Below are positions 27,415 through 35,774 of a stretch of DNA of 64,000 nt, one piece after another. The notes under the pieces are model-generated. The model saw nothing but the letters and a program-made list of their open reading frames with translations. It was not told the origin of the DNA and searched no databases. Positions within the stretch are counted from its first letter, which is position 1; every line of letters begins with the position of its first letter. The translations under genes were made by a program, and so were the position numbers. Origin of the DNA: Truepera sp965215315 (GTDB lineage Bacteria; Deinococcota; Deinococci; Deinococcales; Trueperaceae). The stretch covers positions 2,790,001 through 2,854,000 of the forward strand of contig CBDCDB010000008.1 of the NCBI GenBank assembly GCA_965215315.1, given 5' to 3'.

Positions 27415-28340
27415 TCACTGATAGCGTAGGTTATAGCCGGAATGACCGAACCAGCCAAGGATGTCTTGCAAGGAGATGGTTTTCAGGGCAGCGGCAATGG
27501 CTTGATCGAGGGCGTCTCGAGCTCGTGCCTGGCTCGCTTTGACGAAGGTCTTGATTTTAGAAAGCGCTTCTTCGATGGGGTTCAGGTCCGGTGAGTAAGG
27601 TAGCAGGAAAAGCAGCGAGCAGCCTTTGGAAGCCAGCAATTCGGCGACCCTATCGCCTTTATAGATACGGTGGTTGTCCAGCACAACGATCTGACCTGGG
27701 GTAAGGGTAGGTACAAGCATCTGCTCGACATAGGTCTCGAACGCAAGGCCGTCAACGCTGCCCTGAAGTGTCATAGGAGCTTGCAGTCCGTTAAGGGAAA
27801 GGGCGGCGATGAGGCTGGTATTCTCACCCCGGTTACGGGGCACTTGGTTGTAAGCGCGTTCCCCCTTCGGAGCACGGGCGTAGAGAGGTGTCATAGCAAA
27901 GTTAAAGCCGCTCTCATCGACAAAGACGACTTTGCCTGGGTCAACACAGAACACTTTAGCCAGCCAGCGCAAGCGTTGCCCTTCGTCACGTTCACTCGCT
28001 CCCAACGTCTTTTTTTCTCGATAGATCAGCACGCTGCATCGTGCGGCACATGGCTACGATGCTGACCTTGACGCCCTGCTGTTCTTCCCAGAGTTCGCAG
28101 TGTCTGGCCAGGGTGACCTGGTTATGCTGTCTGACTTGTTCGCTTAGCAGCTCATACGCTTCGGCTGGAATTAACGCGCTGCGGCCCGGTGGTGCCTTGG
28201 CTGCCAGCTCCCCGTGAGCGGCTGAGGTAACGCCGCACCGTCGCCACGCCTACCTTGAAGCGCGCTGCAACGTCCTGATGCTTCTGCCCTTCCGCTACCG
28301 CTTCGACAATTCGTTCGCGTAAGTCGAGTGAGTATGCCAT
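27415..28340 (-). pseudogene. IS630-family transposase in three frames
   Basis: An HTH N-terminus (SLDLRERIVEAVAEGQKHQDVAARF, 28152-28340), a middle part (ELAAKAPPGRSALIPAEAYELL) and a DDE C-terminus (VVFVDESGFN, IVLDNHRIYKG, SPDLNPIEEALSKIK, 27415-28032) lie in successive frames. The changes occur at GGGG near 28204-28216 and at the A7 run (minus strand) at about 28010-28016; each acts as one extra base. The A7 site could be programmed, but two shifts make a broken gene more likely. The stop codon lies in the host flank. Confidence 0.7.
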
Positions 28341-28357
28341 GCTCCACTATGACGCTA
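27424..28357 (-). mobile_element. IS630-family element interrupting the YczE-like gene
   Basis: About 934 bp flanked by TA (27422-27423 and 28358-28359), the IS630/Tc1 target. The ends carry GCGTAGG and (reverse complement) TAGCGTCATAG, an imperfect inverted repeat. The boundaries are set by the restored reading frame of the host gene. Confidence 0.75.
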
Positions 28358-28778
28358 TATCAAAGCTAGTGCAAATCGCTGTAAGCCGGTGGCAACGATG
28401 CCCGCCGCAAACAGCAGGACGCCCCAAAACCACGCCCCGGCAGGCACCGCCGGTAGCCAGCGCTGCGCCTGAAACAGGTCAACCCAGGGGCCGATTAAAA
28501 GCATGTTGAGCGCTGTGCCGAGACCGGGACGCTGGTGCAATACAAAAAAACTAAAGACGATAATAAGCAGCCCGACAAGCTGCGTAATCCGGCCAAACGA
28601 TAGACCGGTACGTTCGCTTAAACCTTCGTGCAGTACCGACCACGGGTCTAGGCCGATATTGGCGCGGAGCATCAGCGAAACCGCCAAACCGAAAACCATC
28701 AGGCCGAGGTTGAGCTGAACGAATCTGAGCCAAAAAGAGGCAGTTGTAAGTAAGGTTGCAAAACGGGACACGCAGGTC

Positions 28779-28784
28779 AGTTTA
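28779..28784 (-). promoter_or_regulatory. Candidate -10 box of the split YczE-like gene
   Basis: TAAACT on the minus strand, 7 nt from the GTG start at 28769-28771. Confidence 0.4.
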
Positions 28785-29063
28785 CGGCGACGCTTAGGCT
28801 TCGGGAGTCGTAGCGGTAACGTCTCGGTTTTTTACAGGCAGTATTTTATGGGAGCTAGTTCCGGCGCACACCGCAAAACGCAAATAGAAAGATGAAATTA
28901 AGTTTCGCTTAAGCTTTTAGGTCTACCTTTAGCTCGTTGGACAACAACTTAATATGTGACTCTGGTGAAGCCAGATGAGAGAGGCCGCTTAGTGAAGCTT
29001 TAGTGGTGGGGTCAAAACGGTAGTGGTCAGGCGTATCGTTCTCGTTTCTTAAGGGGTTAGGAT

Positions 29064-30266
29064 ATGAAAAAGGTTCAAGTATTGGCGGCAGTTTCTTTGG
29101 CAGTTGGCTTACTCGTCTCGGCGTGTAGTCAAGCGCCGGTTGCAGGGGGGCTCGAGCCTCAGTTTGGCAAAGCAGGTAATGACCAGGCCACCGAGGTCGC
29201 GGTAAATGCGGCTCACCCTTATGTTTTTGTTGCGGGTACATACAGTGGCGAAGAACGAGTGTTTATCCGTGAGTACAATAAGAACGGTAAGTTGATGTGG
29301 GAGCGCCTCCTGCCCAAATTCGCTGGTTACTCAGGTATTGAGAGTGCAGATACCGACAATGCTGGCAATGCTTATTTGACTTACAGCGGGGATAATAGTT
29401 CTGATTCATCTAAGGCGGTTAGAGACCGTTATCTAGTTAAATTTGATAAACGTGGCAAGCAAGTCTGGCGTAAAACGTTGAGTCCCAACTCGGTAGGTTC
29501 GCTAGCTGTTGATAACAAAGGTAGTATTTGGGTGACTTCGAACGAGCGAGGAGCACTATTACAAAAATATGCTCCCGACGGACGCATAATTTATGAAAGT
29601 GAATTTGTTCCTGCTTTGTCACTCGGCTCTCTGAATGTTTCAGATATCGATGACCTTTATGCTGAAACCACTGATTTTCGCAGTTGCAACGAAATCGCTT
29701 CGTGCGATTTTCAGAGAGGTTTGAGAAAATATGCCTCAAATGGTCAACTGAAGTTTGAACAAGTCGTCTCAGAGAGTTACAAATCCATTTACGGTGTAGC
29801 CTTCAGCAAAAATTCCGTTTTTGTTGTTTATAGAGAGGAAGGTAGTCCAGGACTTCCCATCTACGTGAAAAAATACAGCACTTCGGGTAAACTGTTGAAG
29901 AAGGGTGTTATTGCTACGGGTGCTGAGGATTACACCGTAATCAGAGGCGTGAGCGCAGATAGTAGCGGCAACCTCTACTTAGCTGGCACTATCTCTAGCT
30001 ACAATCCTAAGAGCACCAATCCGTATGACGCTTTTGAAGATAACTACTTTGTGAGTAAATACTCGCCGTCGTTAAAACTCGGCTGGACGTACAATTCTGA
30101 GCTTTCTGGAACTTATGAGATTGCTTTCAGTGTAACGGCTAGAACAACCGGCGAAATCTACGCAGCAGGTTATAGCGACGGTAGAATCAACGGCAAAAAC
30201 AACGGTGAATATGACGCTTTTCTTTTACGACTAAACGGTAGCGGTCAAAAAGCCTGGATACGTTAA
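29064..30266 (+). CDS. Lipoprotein with beta-propeller-like repeats
   Basis: A 400-residue lipoprotein: signal peptide ending LLVSAC (Cys21), then degenerate repeats of about 45-55 residues with the pattern VFVAGTYSG, VKFDKRGKQVWRKTL, NLYLAGTIS and IYAAGYSDG. This is the SBBP/YVTN-like propeller pattern of bacterial surface proteins. Function unknown. The gene is clearly more AT-rich than its neighbours and lacks internal CTCGAG apart from one near the start, which suggests recent transfer. GGGGTTAGGAT precedes the ATG. Ends at a strong terminator. Confidence 0.7.
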   Translation: MKKVQVLAAVSLAVGLLVSACSQAPVAGGLEPQFGKAGNDQATEVAVNAAHPYVFVAGTYSGEERVFIREYNKNGKLMWERLLPKFAGYSGIESADTDNAGNAYLTYSGDNSSDSSKAVRDRYLVKFDKRGKQVWRKTLSPNSVGSLAVDNKGSIWVTSNERGALLQKYAPDGRIIYESEFVPALSLGSLNVSDIDDLYAETTDFRSCNEIASCDFQRGLRKYASNGQLKFEQVVSESYKSIYGVAFSKNSVFVVYREEGSPGLPIYVKKYSTSGKLLKKGVIATGAEDYTVIRGVSADSSGNLYLAGTISSYNPKSTNPYDAFEDNYFVSKYSPSLKLGWTYNSELSGTYEIAFSVTARTTGEIYAAGYSDGRINGKNNGEYDAFLLRLNGSGQKAWIR

Positions 30267-30280
30267 AACCTCTCCAAACA

Positions 30281-30308
30281 AAAAGCTCCGGCGAAAACCG
30301 GAGCTTTT
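30281..30308. terminator. Bidirectional intrinsic terminator
   Basis: AAAAGCTCCGG / CCGGAGCTTTT hairpin between the convergent lipoprotein gene and guaA; the A and T runs serve both directions. Confidence 0.88.
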
Positions 30309-30309
30309 C

Positions 30310-31839
30310 TTATTCCCATTCAATCGTCGCAGGCGGTTTACTGGTGATGTCGTACACGACCCGGTTGACTTCAGGCACATTGTTGACAATCCGGTTAGAA
30401 ACGGTCGCTAAAAAGTCTTGCGGTAGCCGTGTCCAGTCGGCAGTCATTCCGTCGGACGACGAGACGGCCCGGAGCGCGACGGTGTTGGCGTAGGTGCGCT
30501 GATCGCCCATGACGCCGACCGACATGATGGGGGTCAGGATGGCCAAAGCTTGCCAAGTACTGTCGTAAAGTCCGAATTCGCGCAAGGCCGAGATAAAGAT
30601 ATCGTCAACGCGCCGTAAAACCTCGAGCCGCTCCGGCGTCACCTCACCCAAGCAGCGCAGCGCGAGCCCCGGCCCCGGAAACGGGTGCCGTCCGGCGAGT
30701 GTGGGGGGCAGGCCCAAGAGCGCGGCGAGTTCGCGCACCTCGTCTTTGAATAGGGTGCGAAAAGGTTCAATGAGCTTGAACTGCATATCCGCCGGTAAGC
30801 CGCCGACGTTGTGATGAGACTTGATATTGGCTGCGCCGTGTCCGCCCGCCGATTCGATCACGTCCGGGTAGAGCGTACCCTGAGCTAGGAAGCGAATCCG
30901 GCCCTCGGACTGCTTTCTCCGCACCACCGAATCGAAGACCTCGATAAACTCACGCCCAATGATCTTACGTTTTTGTTCGGGGTCTTCAACGCCCCTTAGC
31001 GCTTCTAAAAATGTTTCGGACGCGTCAATGACGCTCAAGTTCATCCCGACGCCGCGAAGCGCTTTTTCAACCTCTTTGGCTTCACCGGCGCGGAGGAGGC
31101 CGTGATCGACAAACACCGCTTGCAACTTGTTGCCGAGGGCGCGGTTTAAGAGGAGACCTAAGGTGCTCGAGTCCACTCCACCCGAAATGGCGAGCAGCAC
31201 CTGTTCGTCTTTAACTTCGGTTTTAACCTGACGGATGAGGGACTCGAGAATTTGCTCGGGTGTCCAGTTGCGCGTGATACCGGTTCGCCGTAAAAAGTTT
31301 TCCAGGAGCGTGCGGCCTTTGGGCGTGTGCTGCACCTCCGGGTGAAACTGCATACAGTACAGGCCGCGTACCGGGTTTTCCATCGCGGCAATTTCGGTGT
31401 CGCGGGTGCTGGCGACGACCTCGAAGCCTTGCGGCAACCGCATCACCGAGTCGCCGTGACTCATCCACGCCGTAAACTCACCTTCGACGCCGCTAAAGAG
31501 CTCACCCCGGTAGCCTGAGAGGTGCGCCTTGCCGTACTCGCGTACCCGGCTCGCGGTGACTTCGCCGCCCGCTGCCTGTGCGATGAGCTGCATCCCGTAG
31601 CAGATGGCGAAGATAGGTAGGCGAGCCTCTAAAAGACCTTGCGGTAAGGCCGGTGCGCCCTCGTCGTAGACGCTGCCGGGGCCACCGGACAAGATGACGC
31701 CTCGAGGGTCTTGCGCCAAAATCTCGTTTAAGGGCGCGTCGGCCGCTAAAATAACCGAAAAAGCGCCCAGTTCACGGAGCCGCCGCGCAATCAGGCGTGT
31801 GTACTGAGAGCCGTAATCGAGTACGACGATACTAGCCAT
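30310..31839 (-). CDS. guaA: GMP synthase (glutamine-hydrolysing)
   Basis: Converts XMP to GMP with glutamine and ATP, cytosolic. The 509-residue protein has the N-terminal class-I glutamine amidotransferase (FAICYGMQLIA nucleophile Cys, MQFHPEVQHT His/Glu), the ATP-pyrophosphatase domain with the P-loop AISGGVDSSTLG, and the C-terminal dimerisation domain ending NRVVYDITSKPPATIEWE. The ATG is preceded by AAAGGA at 7 nt. No guanine riboswitch was recognised upstream. Confidence 0.95.
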   Translation of the reverse strand: MASIVVLDYGSQYTRLIARRLRELGAFSVILAADAPLNEILAQDPRGVILSGGPGSVYDEGAPALPQGLLEARLPIFAICYGMQLIAQAAGGEVTASRVREYGKAHLSGYRGELFSGVEGEFTAWMSHGDSVMRLPQGFEVVASTRDTEIAAMENPVRGLYCMQFHPEVQHTPKGRTLLENFLRRTGITRNWTPEQILESLIRQVKTEVKDEQVLLAISGGVDSSTLGLLLNRALGNKLQAVFVDHGLLRAGEAKEVEKALRGVGMNLSVIDASETFLEALRGVEDPEQKRKIIGREFIEVFDSVVRRKQSEGRIRFLAQGTLYPDVIESAGGHGAANIKSHHNVGGLPADMQFKLIEPFRTLFKDEVRELAALLGLPPTLAGRHPFPGPGLALRCLGEVTPERLEVLRRVDDIFISALREFGLYDSTWQALAILTPIMSVGVMGDQRTYANTVALRAVSSSDGMTADWTRLPQDFLATVSNRIVNNVPEVNRVVYDITSKPPATIEWE

Positions 31840-31885
31840 CAAAGTCCTTTCGCGTGTTCTAGTCGGGTCGTCTTAACAGTCCCGG

Positions 31886-33406
31886 TCACGCGCTGATAAG
31901 TTGGAGGGCGAGAAGCACCAGCACGGCGATGCCGAGCAGGGTAAGGAGAAAAACCCGCCGTCCGCCCCGGTAGAGGGTCGGGTCGGGGGCGCGGTCGTTG
32001 ATGTCGTCGTCTATTTCAAAAGCGTCGCCGAAATCGGGTTCGTTAGAGGTGCCCCTCGAGCCCCCATCGCCCCACCCCACATCATTTGTAGCTGTCTCAG
32101 AAAGGCGCTGAACGCGGACTCGAGGCGGTGCAGCGCCCGGAGCTTTAGCTGTTGAAGTTTCAGCTGCGGGCGCTTCAGGTGCCGAAATTTCAGCTGCTGA
32201 AGCCGTTTTTAGAGCCGCTGAGGGAGACGTCTCGGGTGTGGATATTGGCACGTCACGACTTTGAGGTGCTTGCAGACCGTGTTTGGCCTCGTAAGCTGCC
32301 AGCCGCACTCTGTAGTCGGCGGTCGCGTCAGTCTGGCTGAGCGAGTCTTTTGAGCGCTGGGGTTTGGATATGTCGGGAAACGCTTGCACCCTTGGCGGTG
32401 TGTAGGGCGGGGGCGTGTTGATGGCGGGAACGGGACTCGAGCCTCGCTCCACTGCTGCTTTTGGCGGCGTCTTCGGCGGCGTCTTCGGCGGCGTTCGTTC
32501 TGCCGGTTGCGGTGTAGAGGGTCGGGCGGGGGGCTGCGCCGCTGTCTGCCGCTGATATTCTTTTAACTTGAACGTTTTCGGCGGCAAGCTCAGGCCCGCT
32601 CCGCTCAAGTTGTCCCGTTTGGTAGCGGCTCCGCTGTCGTCGCCGTAATTATCGCCGTAACCTCTGTTGTAATCTTTATAGTCTTTGCTGTCATCGCCAG
32701 CGTCTTCGGCGTAGCGTTCAAACGCCGAGGTGTCGCGGTGTGCCTGGGGATGCGCTTGCAGGCTGGGTCTCGAGCCGCCGCTGTTAAAGGGGTAGCGCTC
32801 CAAAGCCGCGCGTACCTCGCGGGCGTGCGGGCGCTCACGCGGGTCGGCGTTTAGGCAGCGGTCTAGGAGGTCACGTAGTTCGCCGGGGAGCGGCCCGGAA
32901 AGGTGTTTGACAGTACGCGCCCACGAGAAGATATCGCCAGCAAACGACGCCCCGCTGATACGTTCGGGGGCGCTGAACTCGCTTGGTCGCACCGGCCACG
33001 GCACGCCGTAACCCTCCAGGACAAAACGCCCGCCTGCGCCCCCTTCACGGTCGAAAAAAAGGCGTTCGGGCGACAGGTCGCCGTGGACGACGCCCACTTT
33101 GGCAGCGTCATCTAAAGCCGCCGCCGTCTCCCGCAGGAGCGCTTCGACCTGTCCGGGCGCAACCGCACCCTTTAGCCCCTTGAACTCGTCGGAAAACGCG
33201 CTGACGACCTCACCGGCGAGACCGGTAAAACTCGAGCTCAGCACCGGCGGCACAAAGTCTGAACGTAATTCGCCCTCTTTTAAGGTCGGCTCACCGACAA
33301 AACTGTAAACCCTGACCGGCAGACCGTTGACCACGTCGCGTCCGGCAAACGTCTGCACACCGCCCTGCTCGCCGATCAGTTCGCTGGGTTGATAGCGTTT
33401 AGCCAT
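31886..33406 (-). CDS. Membrane-anchored protein-kinase-like protein (probable pseudokinase)
   Basis: 506 residues: an N-terminal kinase-like domain (1-210), a Pro/Thr/Ala-rich linker with PPKTPPKTPPK (about 210-475), and one C-terminal membrane segment (VFLLTLLGIAVLVLLALQLI) near the end. The catalytic loop reads VVHGDLSPERLFF with Asp110 kept but the metal-binding Asn replaced by Arg115. The beta-3 Lys is absent (VRVYSF) and DFG is replaced by EGYG. SAPERISG keeps the APE motif. It likely lacks normal phosphotransfer and may act as a scaffold. It lies 44 nt upstream of guaA in the same orientation. Confidence 0.75.
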   Translation of the reverse strand: MAKRYQPSELIGEQGGVQTFAGRDVVNGLPVRVYSFVGEPTLKEGELRSDFVPPVLSSSFTGLAGEVVSAFSDEFKGLKGAVAPGQVEALLRETAAALDDAAKVGVVHGDLSPERLFFDREGGAGGRFVLEGYGVPWPVRPSEFSAPERISGASFAGDIFSWARTVKHLSGPLPGELRDLLDRCLNADPRERPHAREVRAALERYPFNSGGSRPSLQAHPQAHRDTSAFERYAEDAGDDSKDYKDYNRGYGDNYGDDSGAATKRDNLSGAGLSLPPKTFKLKEYQRQTAAQPPARPSTPQPAERTPPKTPPKTPPKAAVERGSSPVPAINTPPPYTPPRVQAFPDISKPQRSKDSLSQTDATADYRVRLAAYEAKHGLQAPQSRDVPISTPETSPSAALKTASAAEISAPEAPAAETSTAKAPGAAPPRVRVQRLSETATNDVGWGDGGSRGTSNEPDFGDAFEIDDDINDRAPDPTLYRGGRRVFLLTLLGIAVLVLLALQLISA

Positions 33407-33607
33407 ACGGGTTCTCAGCTAGATTCTCAGCCAAACTATCTGCCAAGTTCTCAGCTTTGGCCCAGGTCGGGAAGCGCCTCAAACGTAAAACACAGTTCAC
33501 CCGTCTAGTATAGCCCTAACCCACTCAGCCTCAAAAGCAAAACTTCGCACGTTCCCGCTAAAATCCAGCCGGTGTCTTGAACCCTTGTGAGCACAGGACA
33601 GAAGGGT

Positions 33608-33613
33608 TAGCGT
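33608..33613 (+). promoter_or_regulatory. Candidate -10 box of mrp
   Basis: TAGCGT, 6 nt before the ATG at 33620. Confidence 0.35.
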
Positions 33614-33619
33614 AACCTT

Positions 33620-34675
33620 ATGGCAGACTTGAGCGAAAAAGCGCTGTTAGACGCGCTCCGAACCGTAGACGACCCCGAGCTGCACCGCGACCTGGTGAGC
33701 CTCGGGATGATTAAACATCTGGACTTTAACGGGAGTACTGTAACGCTGACCGTAAACCTGACGACCCCGGCGTGCCCGATGAAAGCGCAGATTGAACGTG
33801 ACGTGCGCGTCGCCCTCGCCCGCGTCTCCGGCGTCGAGACGGTCAACCTGTCGTTTGACGCGCAAGTTAGGGCTTCGTCGCAAAAAGAGCTGCCCGGTAT
33901 CAAAAATGTGATTGCGGTCGGTTCTGGTAAGGGCGGTGTCGGCAAGTCTACCGTTGCCGCAAACCTCGCGGCGAGTTTGGCGCTCGAGGGTGCAACAGTC
34001 GGCCTCTTAGACGCTGATATTTACGGGCCGAGTCAGGCCAAGATGTTCGCCGTCGAAGGCAAACGCCTCATGGCCGACGACGAAAAACGCATCCTCCCGC
34101 TTCGTAACTACGGCGTCAAGGTTATCTCCATTGCCAACCTCGTCGAAGACGGTCAAGCGCTCACCTGGCGCGGCCCCATTTTGCACGGCACCCTGACGCA
34201 ACTTCTCAAACAAACTGTCTGGGGCGAGCTGGATTACCTTATTGTCGACTTGCCCCCCGGCACCGGCGACGTGCAGCTGTCACTGGCGCAGCTCGTGCCG
34301 TTGACCGGCGCAGTTATGGTCACGACGCCGCAAGACGTGGCCCTCTTAGACGTGCGCCGCGCCTACACGATGCTCCGTAAAACGCACGTGCCGGTATTGG
34401 GCATTATCGAAAACATGTCGTACTACGAACTCCCGGACGGCAGCCGCGACTACATCTTTGGCGAGGGCGGCGCGGTCAAGTTTGCCGAAACCGAGCGGTT
34501 GGCGCTCCTCGGTCAGATTCCGATTACGCGGGCGATGCGTGAAGCGGGCGACGGCGGAAAACCGCTGGTGGTCTCGAGCCCCGACTCCCCGGACGCCCAA
34601 GCCCTCCGTAAAGCGGCCCGCGTGTTAGCCGGTCAAGTTAGCATTCAAAACCTCAACGCGCTGCCTGTTCTCTAG
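33620..34675 (+). CDS. mrp: Mrp/ApbC-type P-loop iron-sulfur carrier
   Basis: 351 residues: an N-terminal MIP18 (DUF59) domain (1-85; TVDDPELHRDLVSLGM) and a ParA/MinD-type ATPase with the deviant Walker A GSGKGGVGKST at 101-111. Mrp/NBP35 proteins move Fe-S clusters to apoproteins. The usual CxxC that holds the bridging cluster after ENMSYY is missing here (ELPDGSRDYIFGEGG), and the only Cys is at position 52 in the MIP18 domain, so cluster carriage may differ from the textbook mechanism. Confidence 0.88.
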   Translation: MADLSEKALLDALRTVDDPELHRDLVSLGMIKHLDFNGSTVTLTVNLTTPACPMKAQIERDVRVALARVSGVETVNLSFDAQVRASSQKELPGIKNVIAVGSGKGGVGKSTVAANLAASLALEGATVGLLDADIYGPSQAKMFAVEGKRLMADDEKRILPLRNYGVKVISIANLVEDGQALTWRGPILHGTLTQLLKQTVWGELDYLIVDLPPGTGDVQLSLAQLVPLTGAVMVTTPQDVALLDVRRAYTMLRKTHVPVLGIIENMSYYELPDGSRDYIFGEGGAVKFAETERLALLGQIPITRAMREAGDGGKPLVVSSPDSPDAQALRKAARVLAGQVSIQNLNALPVL

Positions 34676-34725
34676 TTCGGCTGTTCTTTAGCTTGCCCGG
34701 CTAGCTTACAGGGTATGCAGTCTGC

Positions 34726-34731
34726 TATACT
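34726..34731 (+). promoter_or_regulatory. -10 box of the T-box/valS operon
   Basis: Extended -10 TGCTATACT, 7 nt before the presumed start of the T-box leader; the -35 region is weak. Confidence 0.55.
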
Positions 34732-34736
34732 CTAGG

Positions 34737-35035
34737 AGCTTTGAACGGGAAGAGTAACCTGTGGACGCCCCAGAGAGAGCCTGGATGACACGCTGAAAGT
34801 CCGGGTGGGAACAGCGCGCAGGTGAACGTCGCCCGTGAGCCAGGGAAGAACCATGTTGGTCACGTCTGACTGACGTTTACTAGACCCCTCGGCGGCTGCC
34901 CGTAGCAGTTCTAATGAAGTGCTCGGAGGTATTGTCTTTAGCTGATACTTTTGAGAAATGCGGTGGTACCGCGGGGTTCACCTCGTCCGCAGCGCCCATA
35001 GTTACGTTTGGGCCACGCGCGGAGGAGGTTTTTTT
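34737..35035 (+). ncRNA. Valine-specific T-box riboswitch leader
   Basis: About 300 nt leader. Stem I shows GGGAAGAGTAA, CAGAGAGAGCC and CGCTGAAAGTCCGGG; the specifier region reads GAACGTCGCCCGTGAGCC with GTC (valine) at 34828-34830. The T-box itself, AAATGCGGTGGTACCGCGGG, lies at 34956-34975 with TGGT ready to pair with an uncharged tRNA acceptor end. It precedes a methyltransferase gene and valS, which fits the valine specifier. Uncharged tRNA-Val should stabilise the antiterminator and raise expression. Confidence 0.92.
34981..35035 (+). terminator. T-box terminator hairpin that also contains the Shine-Dalgarno
   Basis: CCTCGTCCGC (34981-34990) pairs with GCGGAGGAGG (35019-35028), one mismatch, with an inner GCCCA/TGGGC stem, followed by seven T. 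The GGAGGAGG on the 3' arm is also the Shine-Dalgarno of the next gene, whose GTG starts at 35036, directly after the T-run. Confidence 0.8.
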
Positions 35036-35773
35036 GTGACAACTCAGACGTCGGCTGGTACGAATAAAGACGAGTTTGATAAACTTTACCGGCTCGAGCA
35101 TACCCAACATTTCACCCCGGAACGCACCGAGCACGAAGTCGATGTTCTCACTCAAGCTCTGGATTTAGCCCCGACTGAACGCATTTTGGACCTTGGCTGC
35201 GGCTGGGGGCGGCACCTGGCGGAGCTGCAAAAACGTGGGTTCACCAATCTTGTCGGGGTAGACGCGCAAGGGGCATTTTTAGAACCTGTTGAGGGGGTGA
35301 CGATGCTGGAGCGAGAGGCGGTGGGGCTCGAGTTCACCACCGAATTCGACGCTGTGTACTGCGCTTTTAACGCGCTCTTTTCTACGCCTGACGCCGCCGT
35401 AAACGTTGTAAAAGCTGTGTCTAAAGCGCTCAAACCCGGTGGGCGTTTTCTACTCGATACGACAAACCGCGAACGGTTGGCCCAAGCCGAGACTTCACGT
35501 TCGTGGCGGGGCGGGGGAGACTTGCCCTGGTTGCTAGAAGAGAGTTGGTTTGACCTCTCGAGCGGTTTACAAACCATCAAACAAAAACGCATCTTTACGG
35601 ACGGTCACACCGAAGAGCGCACCCTAACCCGCTATCACTACACCTTGTCCGAATTTATCAATCTAGCTAACGCTGCCGGACTCGCTATGACTGCCGTTTA
35701 CGGCGGCTGGCAGTTGGAGCCGTATACCGCGCAAAGCCCCCGAATGATGCTCGTTACTAGAAAGGAAGTTTAA
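35036..35773 (+). CDS. Class-I SAM-dependent methyltransferase
   Basis: 245 residues. Motif I reads RILDLGCGWGRHLAELQKRG (about residues 48-67), motif II VGVDAQGAFLE, motif IV FDAVYCAFNALF and post-motif LKPGGRFLLDTTNR. Likely methylates a small molecule; substrate unknown. The GTG start is chosen because GGAGGAGG lies 7 nt upstream inside the T-box hairpin. The stop is 1 nt from valS, so it is controlled by valine tRNA charging. The reason for this pairing is not evident. Confidence 0.85.
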   Translation: MTTQTSAGTNKDEFDKLYRLEHTQHFTPERTEHEVDVLTQALDLAPTERILDLGCGWGRHLAELQKRGFTNLVGVDAQGAFLEPVEGVTMLEREAVGLEFTTEFDAVYCAFNALFSTPDAAVNVVKAVSKALKPGGRFLLDTTNRERLAQAETSRSWRGGGDLPWLLEESWFDLSSGLQTIKQKRIFTDGHTEERTLTRYHYTLSEFINLANAAGLAMTAVYGGWQLEPYTAQSPRMMLVTRKEV

Positions 35774-35774
35774 G

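Larger units (their letters stand above)
27116..28771 (-). pseudogene. YczE/YitT-like membrane protein gene split by an IS630 element
   Basis: The N-terminal 138 codons (28358-28771) give membrane segments with LGLMVFGLAVSLMLRANIGL and GLGTALNMLLIGP; the C-terminal part (27116-27421) continues AVAIGLYVTARFGAGPRDDL, the conserved YczE block, plus GSVGLGTVLFAFFIGP. Removing 27422-28357 rejoins the frame exactly as LALI-SVITQSAVAIGL, a 239-residue protein with about six membrane segments. It is a family of presumed membrane transport or anchoring proteins of unknown substrate. GTG start with TAAACT 7 nt upstream. Confidence 0.85.

Noticed and set aside
34958..35035. ATG start inside the T-box for the methyltransferase
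   Set aside because: That frame would translate the antiterminator and terminator; the GTG after GGAGGAGG fits far better.
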